Below, one piece after another: positions 21,001 to 32,069 of a DNA stretch of 38,517 bases. Positions within the stretch are counted from its first letter, which is position 1; each line of letters opens with the position of its first letter. The position numbers and the translations under genes are program-made. The stretch spans positions 1 to 38,517 of the forward strand of contig CAXKVV010000952.1 of assembly GCA_964058805.1 (NCBI GenBank), given 5' to 3'. The notes beneath the pieces are model-generated. The model worked only from the letters and a program-made list of their open reading frames with translations. It had not been told where the DNA came from and did not search any database. Origin of the DNA: Schoenoplectus triqueter. Its lineage: Eukaryota; Streptophyta; Magnoliopsida; Poales; Cyperaceae.

Positions 21001-21210
21001 GGGCAGCAGGGGGGCGGGTGGGGGGGTCCGGTCCGGGACGACGGTCCCGTGCGGTCCACGTTCCGGTCCGGTCCGGTCTATGGGTCCGCACGTGACGGAT
21101 CGGCACAATCCATTTTCGGATGTAATAAGGATCGGCGACCAAGACAAAGCACGGGACGGTCCACGATTCGATCCGGTTCAGTCCACGATCACGATCCCAG
21201 AACGAATTGA
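21001..21210. mobile_element. CGGTCC-rich segment (right)
   Basis: GC-rich island with GGTCCGGTCCGGGACG, CGGTCCGGTCCGGTC, GACGGTCCACG and repeated CACGATC words. It is similar in vocabulary to 19921-20085 and may be the other end of the same element or a second member. The four overlapping open frames here on both strands are products of the GC-rich repeats. Confidence 0.4.
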
Positions 21211-21289
21211 ACCGAATGGGTATTTTCTAACCTCAACGGCGTCGTTAACTAGAGTCTAGATATCTTTAAAATAATGTGGAAAAGCACAT

Positions 21290-22358
21290 TACCAGGCTAG
21301 AATCAGACACGACGTCAGGAAACCTTTAAAACGCCTTTGATTAATCTGGGGTTACCTGAACGGCCTAAGACGTGTCACAAATACACAAACGAGTGCAGAT
21401 GTGCCGCACCCGACGCGTGCACAGTGCTGGATCTGCGCACGTGTCGATACGTGGTGAGATTTGATTGGCTGCTTCTATCGTCCCAATCAGCTTGGGTATT
21501 TTTTGCAAATTGATCCGTACCGTTATTTAACTAGTGCTAGCAATTCATTAAATTAATTCGGAATATTTTAATCAGCGAGATGTCATTTATTGATTATATA
21601 GGCCTCCAGAAATGCACCTAGAGCCGTATAATGTTTCTCTAATATAATTGAAAAATTGAAACGCAGGAATCAGTTTGATTTATTTTTAGTCTGTGTTGCT
21701 ACTTTTATAAATGAACTATTTTTAAATTATTTTTTATATCTCGAGCAATTATTGTACAACTTAAAAGTGATATTACAAAATTCGGAAAATATAAATGAAC
21801 TGACTTTTAGAACTATGATGTTTTTGTTTATTTATTTTTAAAAAACAGAGATATATTTATTATTATTTTTACAAAATTCTCTAGTACCGATATTACACCT
21901 GATTTTCTGAAGGAGTCGGTCAATTTAAAATTCAATCTGCGTCGGAAGGTAACACGTGTCACGATGTAATTATGATTTTATTATTAAATACCAAATATTT
22001 ATCAGCAATTTGATGCGCTAAGCCAACCATTTTTCTCTTTATCGAATACAACGCCAGTCAGAATGAGCCTGTTTCATTAACATCCCAACCAACCAAACCA
22101 AGCGGATTACAATTTACAAAGCACAAAAGAAGAGAGAATTAAGTGCTGATAAACTAGGCTCTCTTTTGTTTTCCTTTTTCTTTTCTTCTCCCCTTTTCCG
22201 ACAGGGGCAACAACTAACAAGTGCGAATCGAAATGATAAAAGATTGGGAGGAGTTAGCACTTAGCACAAGTATCGAGGCATGTAATGTATGAGTATGAAG
22301 TGACATTCCTTTTATTGTTATTCTATTCCCAATCGGCACGAGAGTTACAAGGAAGCTT
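21290..22358. promoter_or_regulatory. Non-coding stretch with clustered ACGT (G-box/ABRE-like) motifs
   Basis: GACGTGTC near 21369, GCACGTGTCGATACGTGG near 21436-21453, and ACACGTGTCACG near 21952-21963, plus CCAAT/ATTGG boxes near 21465 and 21483. ACGTG motifs bind bZIP and bHLH factors and are typical of promoters. No gene start is evident within reach, so the regulatory role is a suggestion. From about 22000 to 22358 the DNA could be the 3' region of the minus-strand exon described next. Confidence 0.25.
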
Positions 22359-22442
22359 TTAAGGCATGTCCCCATCGCCCACTAAATGTTTATCTGCTTC
22401 AGGCCTTCCAGTAATGGGCTCATGGAAAGGTAGATCCCCATC
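22359..22442 (-). CDS. Candidate terminal exon of an unrecognised minus-strand gene
   Basis: On the minus strand an acceptor GTATGCAG is followed by 27 codons in frame and a TAA stop. The peptide starts DGDLPFHEPITGRPEADKHL and ends VGDGDMP. It is acidic and Pro/Gly-rich, clearly different in composition from the AT-rich surroundings. It looks like the last coding exon of a gene whose other exons should lie at higher coordinates, but I found no partner exons between 22443 and 26000, and a hAT-like element starts at 23031. It may be a gene fragment left by transposition. Family not recognised. Confidence 0.4.
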   Translation of the reverse strand, partial: DGDLPFHEPITGRPEADKHLVGDGDMP

Positions 22443-23030
22443 CTGCATACATCACCCATGCATTTACATGCTATTACAGATTAGATGATAGTATGATACT
22501 ATGACAGATGGATGCAGTAAAATCAATTCTCGAAAATAGGAGTAAAACCGAATTGCTGAGGGAACCGTATATATGTATCAGTCTATCGGACAAGACATGG
22601 TATGGGTATGGGTATGTACTACTTGGAGAATGGAGATTACTTTTATTTTCTTCTGAATTCTGGAGTCTGGAGAGTTTATTTTTTCATATTTTAACTGAGT
22701 TGGGATTTGGGAGGAGAACCCATATTCATTCTGCCGGGTAAAGCCGGTAATTAGCTAGAACGAACTAAATGCTATTTATTTTACGGAGTGATATTAAATT
22801 AAGAGTGAAGGTTCGTTAATAAGTATTTATGGTTGATTCTACAATGTTGGTAATGTTTTCAAATAAGTAAAAAATCGACAACAAGATAAAATAAAAAATC
22901 GCACATCAATTATAGTTTAAAATTCATGAAATATAAGTGTCGTCTGGTATTAAGAGTTAAATTTCGTAAAAATACAAAATATTTTTTAATTTAAGTTTAA
23001 AATTTTCATTTTTTAATTCAAAAAACTGAT
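22443..23030. other. Non-coding stretch, no partner exon found
   Basis: A plus-strand frame at 22508-22741 has no recognised domain. No clear donor/acceptor pair with an open frame on the minus strand was found to extend the exon at 22359-22442. Confidence 0.35.
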
Positions 23031-23502
23031 CCAAGCTACAAATGAGCCGAACTGAATCGAACATAACTAAAGTACTAAACCGAGTTATCTAAATTAAATT
23101 CGAGCTAAAATTGAACCGAGTTGGCTCGAACTTAAGCTGAGATCGAGCTCCAGACAAGCTCAATTATTATAAATTTTTATAAATTTTCATATAATTATAA
23201 ATAATTAATATTTTATCAATTTTATAATGAAATTTATAAAAATAACTAATATTTTCACATTATCATACATAATTATAATTATAGCTAAATAAGTATATTT
23301 TTTTAATTTTTTTGATTGCATTAAGTAATTTACTTATATTTTATTATTTTTAGAATTAAATATATTAAAATAACTAATATCAAACTATTTACGAATCGAA
23401 TTAAGTCAAACCATTGAAAAAAATAATGAATTCGAACTGATCTGACAAAAAATAGAACCGAACTCAAGCGAGTCACGAGACACGAACTTTTCTTACAACC
23501 AT
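23031..23502. mobile_element. Non-autonomous hAT-like element (about 470 bp)
   Basis: The left end has AGCTACAAATGAGCCGAACT followed by repeated GAGCCGA/CGAGCT words. The right end has CGAACTCAAGCGAGTCACGA and finishes CTTACAACC, which on the minus strand resembles GGTTGTAAG...GTTCG, the inverted relative of the left end. The centre is almost pure A/T. Same architecture as the element at 31383-31933. The target duplication was not resolved. Confidence 0.5.
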
Positions 23503-24200
23503 ATCCAATTGTTTAACGTGATCTCTATATTAAAATATATTAGATCAATACATTTTTACCCATTCTAAAAAGCAGAAAAAAATTCAAAAAAGTACAATTT
23601 GGTCCCCATACGAAAATCGTATTAAAACGTTTTAGCGATTGTTTAATTTGAAAATGAAAAAGATAATGAGCGTGAAATAAAAAATATTTTATAATTCATA
23701 ACTCACAATAACTCCTAACATTAATTTTACTTAATCTACATCGTTGTTAATGTCAATTTTTTATATAAACAATATAGTTCGTAAGAAATATTATACAATT
23801 ATTTTTAATTTCAATTTATTACTAACGCGAATGTTAAAGAAAATCAGATAAGATTTGATGACCGCCTCTTACTCGGCATGACTTCACCGATGTTCCATCG
23901 TATAAAACTTAATTATAAGAAAATGAGAAAAAAAGTAACCACGTAACAAAGAGGAATGATGTCTTTTTTTTTAAAAAAATAAAAAGAGGGATGATGTCGC
24001 TGTTATCTAGAGTAGAAAGCTGTAAAGCGAGAAATGAGCACAAACTGTAAAGATCAGGAAATGTAAATTAAATATCAAATAAGAAAAAATAAACGAACGA
24101 TCTCGTCTCTCTGCCACCTCCATAGTCCATACTCGTTTCCATTGATGATTGATCCAGTATTCAACGTTCCATACCTTCTCCATTATTTGTTGTCAGGGGA
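23503..24200. other. AT-rich non-coding stretch
   Basis: No exon, RNA gene or terminal repeat recognised. A stretch near 24120-24180 stays open on the minus strand for about 27 codons without stops but lacks a start or splice context. Confidence 0.4.
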
Positions 24201-24630
24201 CAGGGGCGGACCAGGTTAATTTAGGGGTACGTGTCTTCTCTGGATTTTGAAAAATAATGTTTTTCGGTAATGTTTTCGGCACGTGCCTCTCTGAAAATTT
24301 TTTTTGCCCCTCTTAATTGTCTGGTTATTTTTATTGAAAAAAATATTTAATACCGTGCATAATGAAATAATTATGCAAAGATATCAAAATATAAAGTTAC
24401 TTAGTCGAAAACTTTCTTCATCAACTTGATTATCTATTACTTTGAGCTTTATTTTATTGTTATTTTAATATATAAAATGTTATTATTTAATAAAAAAATT
24501 ATTAGTTAAGTATATATATTAAATTATTAATTTTTTTTATTTAGTACCCAATTAATTAATGGACTTGAACCCGATAAACCATTACAATCCGATAATTGCC
24601 CCTTCTAATCAAAATCCTAGATCCGCTTTG
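24201..24630. mobile_element. Non-autonomous hAT-like element (about 430 bp)
   Basis: Left end CAGGGGCGGACCAGGTTAAT pairs with the complement of the right end (CAAAGCGGATCTAGGATTTT on the minus strand); further in, TTAGGGG pairs with the AAGGGG stretch. CAGGGGCGG is a terminal sequence often seen on plant hAT-family elements. TTTGTTG occurs immediately outside both ends (near 24186 and 24627), a possible imperfect target duplication. No coding region. Confidence 0.55.
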
Positions 24631-26097
24631 TTGCAGAGTGAAAATTTTTCTCCATCTGGAAAGGCATGGGTATTTTTCGAACTGAATTAAAAATTAAAAA
24701 ATAGTAACGTTCGGGTCGGTCAAAATTGGACTCCGATATATCTCAGAACTCGGAAATCAACGATGATATACAAAAAAGCATTATATGACGCAGGGCTGCG
24801 ATTTTTGCCACGTTACTAATTGGATTATGTTAGTTTATCAGATTTAAACTTATTAGTTAATTGAATGTTAAATAAAAAAATAATAATTTTATGTAATATA
24901 AATTTTGAGAGTAAAAAATTAGATCTAAGAAGATAAAATTAACAAAAAATATTTTCTAAAATTATAAAATTACTTGACCCCTAGGTATATATACATCCGG
25001 ATATGATGTGATGAAGTTTAGGAGGAGACGCGACGTTGTAATATTTTTTAAGGGAGATTCATTTTCTAAAAGTTATCGATAATTCAACATAATCTCTACT
25101 GTTGATTTAATATTAAATAAGTTATTATTTATATTAAAGACTATATACAACTAATATTATATATACATCATAAAGCCGGTATCGACGATCGTACCTCCCA
25201 AACAGTTTTCTTATTTTGTAATTTTTTAAAGTGGCAAATTCAGTAAAGCATATTTTTGAATTATTATTTTGGATTTGGTAGAGCTTTCGATCTGGTAGCT
25301 AGACTGCCAGAGTAATGTCCTTCCTGCGCAAAATCATAACCCAAAAATCAATTGCAATTGTTCAGGAAATATTTGAAGTTGTGATGCTCGACTTTTATCA
25401 TTATTCAGTGGAAAAAGAAAACAATGATGAAGCGATTATAACTTAAAAGAATCCGATGTTGCATATATAATGAATTTGTTTATCATTGTTTATGATGAAC
25501 CAATTATAACCTAAATTAGGTCTGAACCTTTAATTCATTTTACGAAGCATCCGATGTTGCATGGGATGCAAATATTACATTTTTTATTGAATGCCGGTTT
25601 ATTACGTTAAATTGAATTATATTATTATATGATTATTATGTTGATGTCGGATTTTCTAATTTTACGTGAAAATAACTGTCTTTTCTGAAGTAAGACGTCC
25701 TATTTTTTTTTCCCTCCGCGTACTTAAAAAGCAAAAAAGAAAAAAGATTCGCATTATCATCCTACTTTTGTACAGAATCGTTAAGATCGTACGTTTCTCC
25801 CCGAAAAAAATAATTTAATTTTAAATACGACTGTACGTTGTAGTTGCAGTTACATGGTTGATGCCACAAATAATCACGTCTGTTGTCTGTAAAACATATG
25901 GACAGCGCCGAGTCCCCTTTAAATGTAGTAATTTGGGGTAGGAGATGTGCTACGAGGATTAATTATATTTATAGGTTTGATCTGATTCGAAGTTGAGCAT
26001 CGAAAAGGTTATTTGTTAGGGACGATATAGGATTAAAACTTATTTACCCAACCCCTGAATAGAGCATGAGTGCGTATGGTATGTTTGAGGGCGACGA
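24631..26097. other. AT-rich non-coding stretch
   Basis: No gene recognised. A small direct repeat is visible: TGATGAAGCGATTATAACTT...ATCCGATGTTGCAT near 25425-25462 and TGATGAACCAATTATAACCT...ATCCGATGTTGCAT near 25494-25562. Confidence 0.4.
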
Positions 26098-26260
26098 GAT
26101 CTGCTGCTCGTTAAAAAAATGAGCAGTTTTTTACTCGTCGGATCGGACAGTAGAAGTGTATCTCATCTCTTCGGGATTCGTGCACACACTTTTCAAGATA
26201 TTCGTCGTCGTCGGATTTCCAAGCAGAATGCTGCTCGTTTGAAAAATGAGCAGCAGATTC
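26098..26260. mobile_element. Small foldback element with paired CTGCTC...GAGCAG hairpins
   Basis: GATCTGCTGCTC at the left end and GAGCAGCAGATTC at the right end are inverted. Each end also forms its own local hairpin: CTGCTCGTT-GAGCAG at 26104-26126 and GCTGCTCGTTT-GAGCAGC at 26230-26253. A TTTGAGG...GACGAG direct repeat lies just outside (26083-26097 and 26268-26285). The plus-strand frame 26119-26346 is a translation of this element. Confidence 0.5.
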
Positions 26261-26349
26261 TTATCCTCTTTGAGGACAATGACGAGCCAAGCGAGGACCA
26301 AATATTTTTTTTATTCACAATTCAAAATTTAACGATCAAATTCTGATTC

Positions 26350-26469
26350 AAAACATTGGATTTTGTTGGTTTTCATAGTTGATATATGTATATAAATTTT
26401 CAATCTTTTAAACCAAAACATTCGATTTTGTTGATTTTCATAATAGTTGATGTATGTATATAAAGTTTT
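26350..26469. repeat. Tandem duplication of about 52-55 bp, 65 bp apart
   Basis: AAAACATTGGATTTTGTTGG at 26350 and AAAACATTCGATTTTGTTGA at 26415 start two copies that both end GTATATAAA plus a T-rich run. Confidence 0.8.
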
Positions 26470-26519
26470 ATTATTTTTAATACAAGAGGGTTCACCTTCA
26501 TTTTGTGTTTTCGTCATGC

Positions 26520-28625
26520 CTCCGTTTTAAATTTCTAATAACTAAAATATTAAAATCAAAATATCAAAACAATTTCATTAGATTTGATCTATATTATCTT
26601 CCCACATATAAAAAATATTCACTTTTTCACCTTTATTTTGCATTTTAAATAAATCAGTTGAAAAATTAGTGTAAAAAAATTATCCATATTAATACATTTT
26701 TTTAACTTTTCATGCCATAAATAAAGCGATACAAATCAAATCTAATAATTTTATATTTATATTTTAATATTAAATTTTAGGTCATTAGAAATTTTAAAAA
26801 TAAAAATATAATGAATACATAAAAATTAAATCATTTGAACCCTCCTCAAAATGTCACGTGATAAAAAAATTAAATGTTTTTAAATTAATCAATCATAGTT
26901 ACCTATTCTTTCATTATATAACCACTTGACGTAGTACGAAATAAAAAACTAGAAATCATAAAATTTATGTACATACATCAACCGTAAAATCAACAAATCA
27001 ACGGTTTTAGTCGGATTTTGAGTGTTGAAAAATGAATTATAAATGAAAAAAATATTTCTGACATTTATAGCACAAACAATTACATGATTGGAAACCTCCT
27101 CGTACATTGTATTGGACCATATTAAAAGTAGCTGATCTTAACAAAATTCCAACTAATGCGGACGTTGATCTTGCCACTTGTCATCAGTGCATATAAGTGC
27201 TATTAACTAAATCATTTAGTTCACGCACCATTCAATAGGAGCGGTTTAATGTTTCTCGTAACTGAAATATGCCCATAGATTATTGTTATACTTATCCAGA
27301 TCAGCCGGTTAGTTGACAACATGAACCTTGCTAGTTTTTTTTTGGCACCGTTGATATGTTTTCTATCCTCTCAACATCGATTCAAATCTCTCCGAAAATT
27401 ATACTCCGTAGAAGAAGCATGCATACCACATCCTCAAACATTTTACTACTTATTTTGTTTAATTTTTTCATCTACTTGAATCCAATATTTCATATATAAT
27501 AACATAATTAAGGTGAAACTTAACTTTTAAAATGATGTGATCTGATCCTTTATATATTATTATGTGTATAATTATATTATTTATAATGATAGTTATTATT
27601 ATATATATTATATTTAAAAAAATATATTTGAATTTTAATGTGAAATTTATTAAATTATATTTAAAAAATATTTTAATTATTTATTTGAGAATAATATTGA
27701 TGAAGTGAAACCTGAGTTATAATTCTAAATACAAAAAATCTAAGAAGATTGTCCCACCACATCGATCCGTTCATCTGATTCGTTCCGAAAAACACAACCA
27801 TCAAATACATATTTATATATTTAAAATGAAAAATGTTTTCAATAAAAGAATTCCCATCATGCAAATTTCATGGATGACTATTTATTTCAAAATGCTGAAA
27901 ACGTGTAGAATAATAGAAAATGTAATTAGTCATATATCCAATCCCAATCAAGATAAATGATGAGGAAGACACAATCAATATAGAGAACACTCGGGTTCAT
28001 CTAAATTTATAGACGAGATGACATACTAAGACCTTTTTGTTTAAAATTTTCTTTTGTTTTTAGAAAGGATCACATCTTGGTATCGCTCATCAAAGAATTC
28101 ATATTCATTGAATAAATCTTTGACCTAATAAGAAGGATAATGTTGTCTGTGTCATTGTGTGGGAGGTTGAGGTTAAAAATTAAGATTGAGAATTTGTTAT
28201 GAATATATAAAAGTTAAATAATTTAGAATCTCATCTTCTTCTTTTTTTAAATAAAAGTTCGGTCTTTATTATTTCTTTGAAGACAAGATGAAACTTTTCA
28301 TTGTTGTGAAACATTCCTCCTAATATATAGCAGCCTGTCAGTCGAAAGTACATTGTTTTAATCATTAGTTCAAAACTTTGATCTCGAAGTTCATACTTCA
28401 ATAGTTTCATCTTTAAACTGTGAAATTTATTTTTACAGTTAAAAGTAAAACCATTCAATTTAAATGGGACCCTTCCCGTCGACTTAATTACTGTCATTGG
28501 GAGGAAAATATTTATAAATGCAGCGAACTCATTTGATGTATTTATTTTAAATTAAACGGTGCTAAATATTTTTGTAATCGGAAATATTTTTTGAAACCGG
28601 TTTACAGGTAATAATATATATAATC
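26520..28625. other. Long AT-rich stretch without recognised genes
   Basis: No splice-consistent exon, RNA gene or terminal repeat was recognised. The minus-strand frames at 27673-27864, 28231-28497 and 28562-28768 are Lys/Phe/Ile-rich and show no domain. Confidence 0.45.
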
Positions 28626-29035
28626 TGAGTAAAACTAGCGTGCTCACGGGAGTACGGAGTCCCTTCGTAATCTTTACTTAAAAAATAAATTAAATAATTT
28701 TTAAATTTTGATTTATCTCTCTTATTAATTTTTTTCATATGAAAATTTATGGGATAAAAATTTGACATGTTTCAAATTTTTGAAGTCATTATTTTTAATT
28801 TTTTAAAATCAGCTCTAAAAATAATAAAATATTTAATATTATATATTATTTTTAAAAATTAAAAATAATGACTTAAAAAACTTCTGACTTCCTAAAGTTT
28901 TAACTTTATATCTCATAAAATTTTAATATGAAAAATTTAATGAGAACGATAAATTAAAATTTTAATATAATTATTATATTTTGAACTAAAATTACGGAAA
29001 AGTTTCATACTCTTAGTAACATTCTAGTTTTATTC
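28626..29035. mobile_element. Foldback MITE, family A-related (about 410 bp)
   Basis: Imperfect inverted repeat over its full length. GAGTAAAACTAGCGTGCTCA (left) pairs with the complement of a right end reading AACATTCTAGTTTTATTC; the TTACGGAAAAG inner arm pairs with CTTCGTAATC; AAATTTTGATTTATCTCTCT pairs with the complement of the GATAAATTAAAATTT arm; AAGTCATTATTTTTAATTTT meets its partner at about 28850-28875. The centre is near 28830. Its right arm resembles the fragment next to the satellite (7586-7733). Confidence 0.75.
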
Positions 29036-29312
29036 TATATAATTAAATTTCTTAAATTTCAGATCTCAAATCCATATGCAAAGAAATAATAGACAGGGTC
29101 CACCTTCCACGACCCCACAGGGAAGGGAGCAGTGAAGGAGATTTAAATGGGGAAGGGCCTCAGTTCAGCGACACATCTTGAAAGAAAAGACCGGAGAAAA
29201 TGACCTAGGTAACCAAAAATTGTCCAGCAATACTTTTATGACTTACGAATGACATGTTCTCAGAGCTTTAAAACCTAATCCCAAATCTCGGATATTCTCC
29301 CCACCCAAACCT
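29036..29312. other. Non-coding spacer
   Basis: Mixed composition including GGGTCCACCTTCCACGACCC. No gene or RNA recognised. Confidence 0.4.
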
Positions 29313-30755
29313 AGGGAGTGTTTGGTACTCGATGGAATAGCAAAAAGTTAGAATAGAATAGCTATTTCGATGAATTAATTTGCCAAATAAATTTTAGACT
29401 AAGTAGAAGAGTGCATAATAGTGCTAATCCGGTATACCAACTTATAGGTGGAATACCAGATTAGCTCTCGTCGGAATAGCGATTATTGTTTGATTATATT
29501 ATATTATATTATGATTATGATTAAGATTTAGTATTATTATATTTATGATTATAATTTATTATTATATTAATATTATGATTATTATTTATTATTATTATTA
29601 TTATCATATTATTATTATTATTAAATTATTATTATCATTATTGTTATTATATTATCGTTACCATTAGTATTATTATATTATTATATTATGAATATAAATA
29701 TAATTATTTTATTATTATATTATTATGATCAAGATTATTTATTATTATATTATTATATTATGATGATTATGATTATGATTATTAATACTTATTATTATTT
29801 TATTGTGTTGTATTATATTATTATATGTTGATTATAGTGATGATTAATTTATTATTATATTATTATAATTATAATTATTTATAATTATTTTTATGATGAT
29901 GATTATATTTTTATTATTATATTATTATGATTATGATTATGGTTATATTATTATGATTATGACTATAATTATTATTAACATGATTATGATTATGATTATT
30001 ATATTATGATTATATTATGATTATATTATTAAAATTATGATTACTTATTATTATATTATTATAATTATGATTGTAATTATATTTTTTTGTTATTATTTTA
30101 CTATATTATGATTATGTTTATATTTTTATAATATTACTATAATAATATTATTATTTATTATGATTATTTTTTATTACTTATTATTATTTTATTATGTTGT
30201 ATTATATTATTATATGTTGATTATATTTATGATTAATTTATTATTATATTACTATAATTATAATTATTTTTAATTATTTTTATGATTATGATTATATTTT
30301 TATTATTATATTATTATGATTATGATTATGGTTATATTATTATGATTATGACTATAATTATTATTATCATGATTATGATTATATTATTATAATTATGATT
30401 ATAATTATAATTTTTTATTATTATATTACTATATTATGATTATGTTTATATTTTTATTATATTACTATTATAATATTATTATTTATTATGATTATTTTTT
30501 ATTACTTTATTATTATTATTATCTTACTATTATGATTATTATTTTACTATTATTATTATTATCATCATCATTATTAGTATTATAATTATTCATATTTTAA
30601 CTATTCTGAGTAACAACTGCCAAACGATATTTTCGCTCTTCCGAATAGTCAAGAATATCACTCTTCTACCACTCTTTCAAAAAAAATACTATTCTATCAC
30701 TCTTCCAAAATTACCACTCTTCCAAAGCTATTCCTTAATTTGCCAAACGGACCCC
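29313..30755. mobile_element. TIR element expanded by an internal TTA microsatellite (about 1.44 kb)
   Basis: Left end AGGGAGTGTTTGGTACTCGA...GGAATAGC pairs with the complement of the right end, GCTATTCCTTAATTTGCCAA followed by ACGGACCCCT. GGG-GTGTTTGG termini are common on plant MITEs. The arms also share AGAATAG and AAGAGTG words. Between them lies about 1.1 kb of TTA/ATT repeat. CTA flanks both ends, a possible 3-bp target duplication. No coding region. Confidence 0.65.
29487..30598. repeat. TTA/ATT/GATTAT microsatellite with a 390-bp internal duplication
   Basis: Degenerate trinucleotide repeat of about 1.1 kb, with GATTAT hexamers interspersed. A long-period repeat is visible: the segment starting CTTATTATTATTTTATTGTG at 29788 recurs as CTTATTATTATTTTATTATG at 30178 and can be followed for most of 390 bp (shared ATATGTTGATTAT, GATTATGGTTATATTATTAT, GATTATGTTTATATTTTTAT). 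Confidence 0.9.
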
Positions 30756-31382
30756 TATAGAATATAGATGGATGTGTCGACAAGCTACAATATTCTCAGA
30801 GACAATAAAACATTTGTGAAAAATGTAAATAAAATGTATATTTTTATGGTTAAAAACTTAAAATCTATTTTCTATCGAACGTGATATGAAGGATGATTAT
30901 TTAATCAGCAGCTAGGCATAAAAATACAGCAACAAATTTTTCATACTGTCTGACAAATAACAAAAAATTTAGTATAAAATATATATTAAGTGTTTTGCCT
31001 AACCATGCATATGGAATATAGTATTTTGCTAGTCATATTAATTAGTTGTGACTTGTGCATGTGCCATGTATCAATGAATTTGTTGTTATAGCCTACTTTT
31101 CCTTGGAGGAGAGCATTCAAACCCATGGGCCCCACCAATTGTTTTGCATACATAAATACAGGTTTTGTTATTCATTGGAAAACAGGATAGGATACTGGGA
31201 TATTGTATAATGTATTAATATATAATTTATTATAAAACAAGGGATCAGTATAAAACTATGCATTAAAGCGCGTATATACTAATTTCTTTTAAACGCATAT
31301 ATCCTTTACATTGATTAGTATTAGTATTAATATTTGTTACGGATTTCTGTAGAATTTAAAAAGTGTGTACATATATTATATG
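30756..31382. other. Non-coding upstream region
   Basis: AT-rich. No gene recognised. Part of the distal upstream region of the ERECTA gene. Confidence 0.4.
31375..31382. repeat. 8-bp target-site duplication ATTATATG, left copy
   Basis: Exact direct repeat of 31934-31941, flanking the hAT-type MITE. Confidence 0.85.
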
Positions 31383-31933
31383 TAGGGCTATTAAAAGCAA
31401 TTCATGATATGACTTGCTCATAACTTATTCGGGATCAATTCATTATTGGCTCGCTCGTTAATGGATAGAGCCATTAACGAACTGACTCGTTAAACTTGTT
31501 AAGTTAATGAGTCAAGTTTGAGTTTAGATCGGCTCGGCTCGTTACACTCGTTTAGCTTGTAAACTATTAATATTTATTATTTATATATTTTTATTGTGAA
31601 TTTATAGTATAGTAAATAGTTTATAGTTTGATATGTATTTAAATTATTATATCAAATTATGTGAAATATTTTGTCATTAATTATTTTAATATTTTTTTTC
31701 TAAAATTTAATATAAATATCATAAAAAATATTATTAAATATTAATTAGCTTTAAAGAGTCTTAATGAGCCAGTTCGGTTAGCTCGTCAAGTTAACGAGTT
31801 GATTTCATGTCAATGTTTTTGGCTTAAAAGTAATTAGCGAGGAAGTTCAGCTCAGCTTGACTCGTTAAGCTAAGGAATCAAGCACAAACTTGACCCAACT
31901 CGACTCCACTCGACTCGGCTCGTTTACAACCTA
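31383..31933. mobile_element. hAT-type non-autonomous MITE (551 bp) in the ERECTA upstream region
   Basis: Ends are TAGGGCTATTAAAAGC and, on the complement, TAGGTTGTAAACGAGC. Both ends are followed by repeated CTCGTTAA/GAGCCGA/GACTCGTT words (31440-31555 and 31750-31925) around a pure A/T core. A perfect 8-bp ATTATATG duplication flanks it; 8 bp is the hallmark of hAT transposition. No transposase coding. It ends 445 bp before the ERECTA start codon, so it adds about 0.55 kb of repeat to the promoter region. Confidence 0.88.
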
Positions 31934-31941
31934 ATTATATG
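31934..31941. repeat. 8-bp target-site duplication ATTATATG, right copy
   Basis: Exact direct repeat of 31375-31382. Confidence 0.85.
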
Positions 31942-32030
31942 TATGAGTTATTAATTAATTAAATGTATTTCCAGACAGTGAGTGCTAGAGTTAACCAGAT
32001 AAATAAATATAAATAAATGTATTTCGTTCG

Positions 32031-32041
32031 GTATATATATA
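32031..32041 (+). promoter_or_regulatory. Candidate TATA box of the ERECTA gene
   Basis: GTATATATATA lies about 340 bp before the start codon and 55-70 bp before a pyrimidine-rich leader. A transcription start around 32065-32075 would fit. Another A/T run near 31999 is an alternative. Position only; no start site is visible in sequence. Confidence 0.35.
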
Positions 32042-32069
32042 TTTTTTGGAAGGAATCGTTCAGTATATT

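Noticed and set aside
20917..21259. Four overlapping frames on both strands
   Set aside because: GC-rich CGGTCC repeats open several frames at once; none has a domain.
26119..26346. Plus-strand 75-codon frame
   Set aside because: Starts inside a foldback hairpin and runs into AT-rich DNA.
29480..30600. Possible CRISPR-like or minisatellite array
   Set aside because: No repeat-spacer structure; it is a degenerate trinucleotide repeat in a plant nuclear genome.
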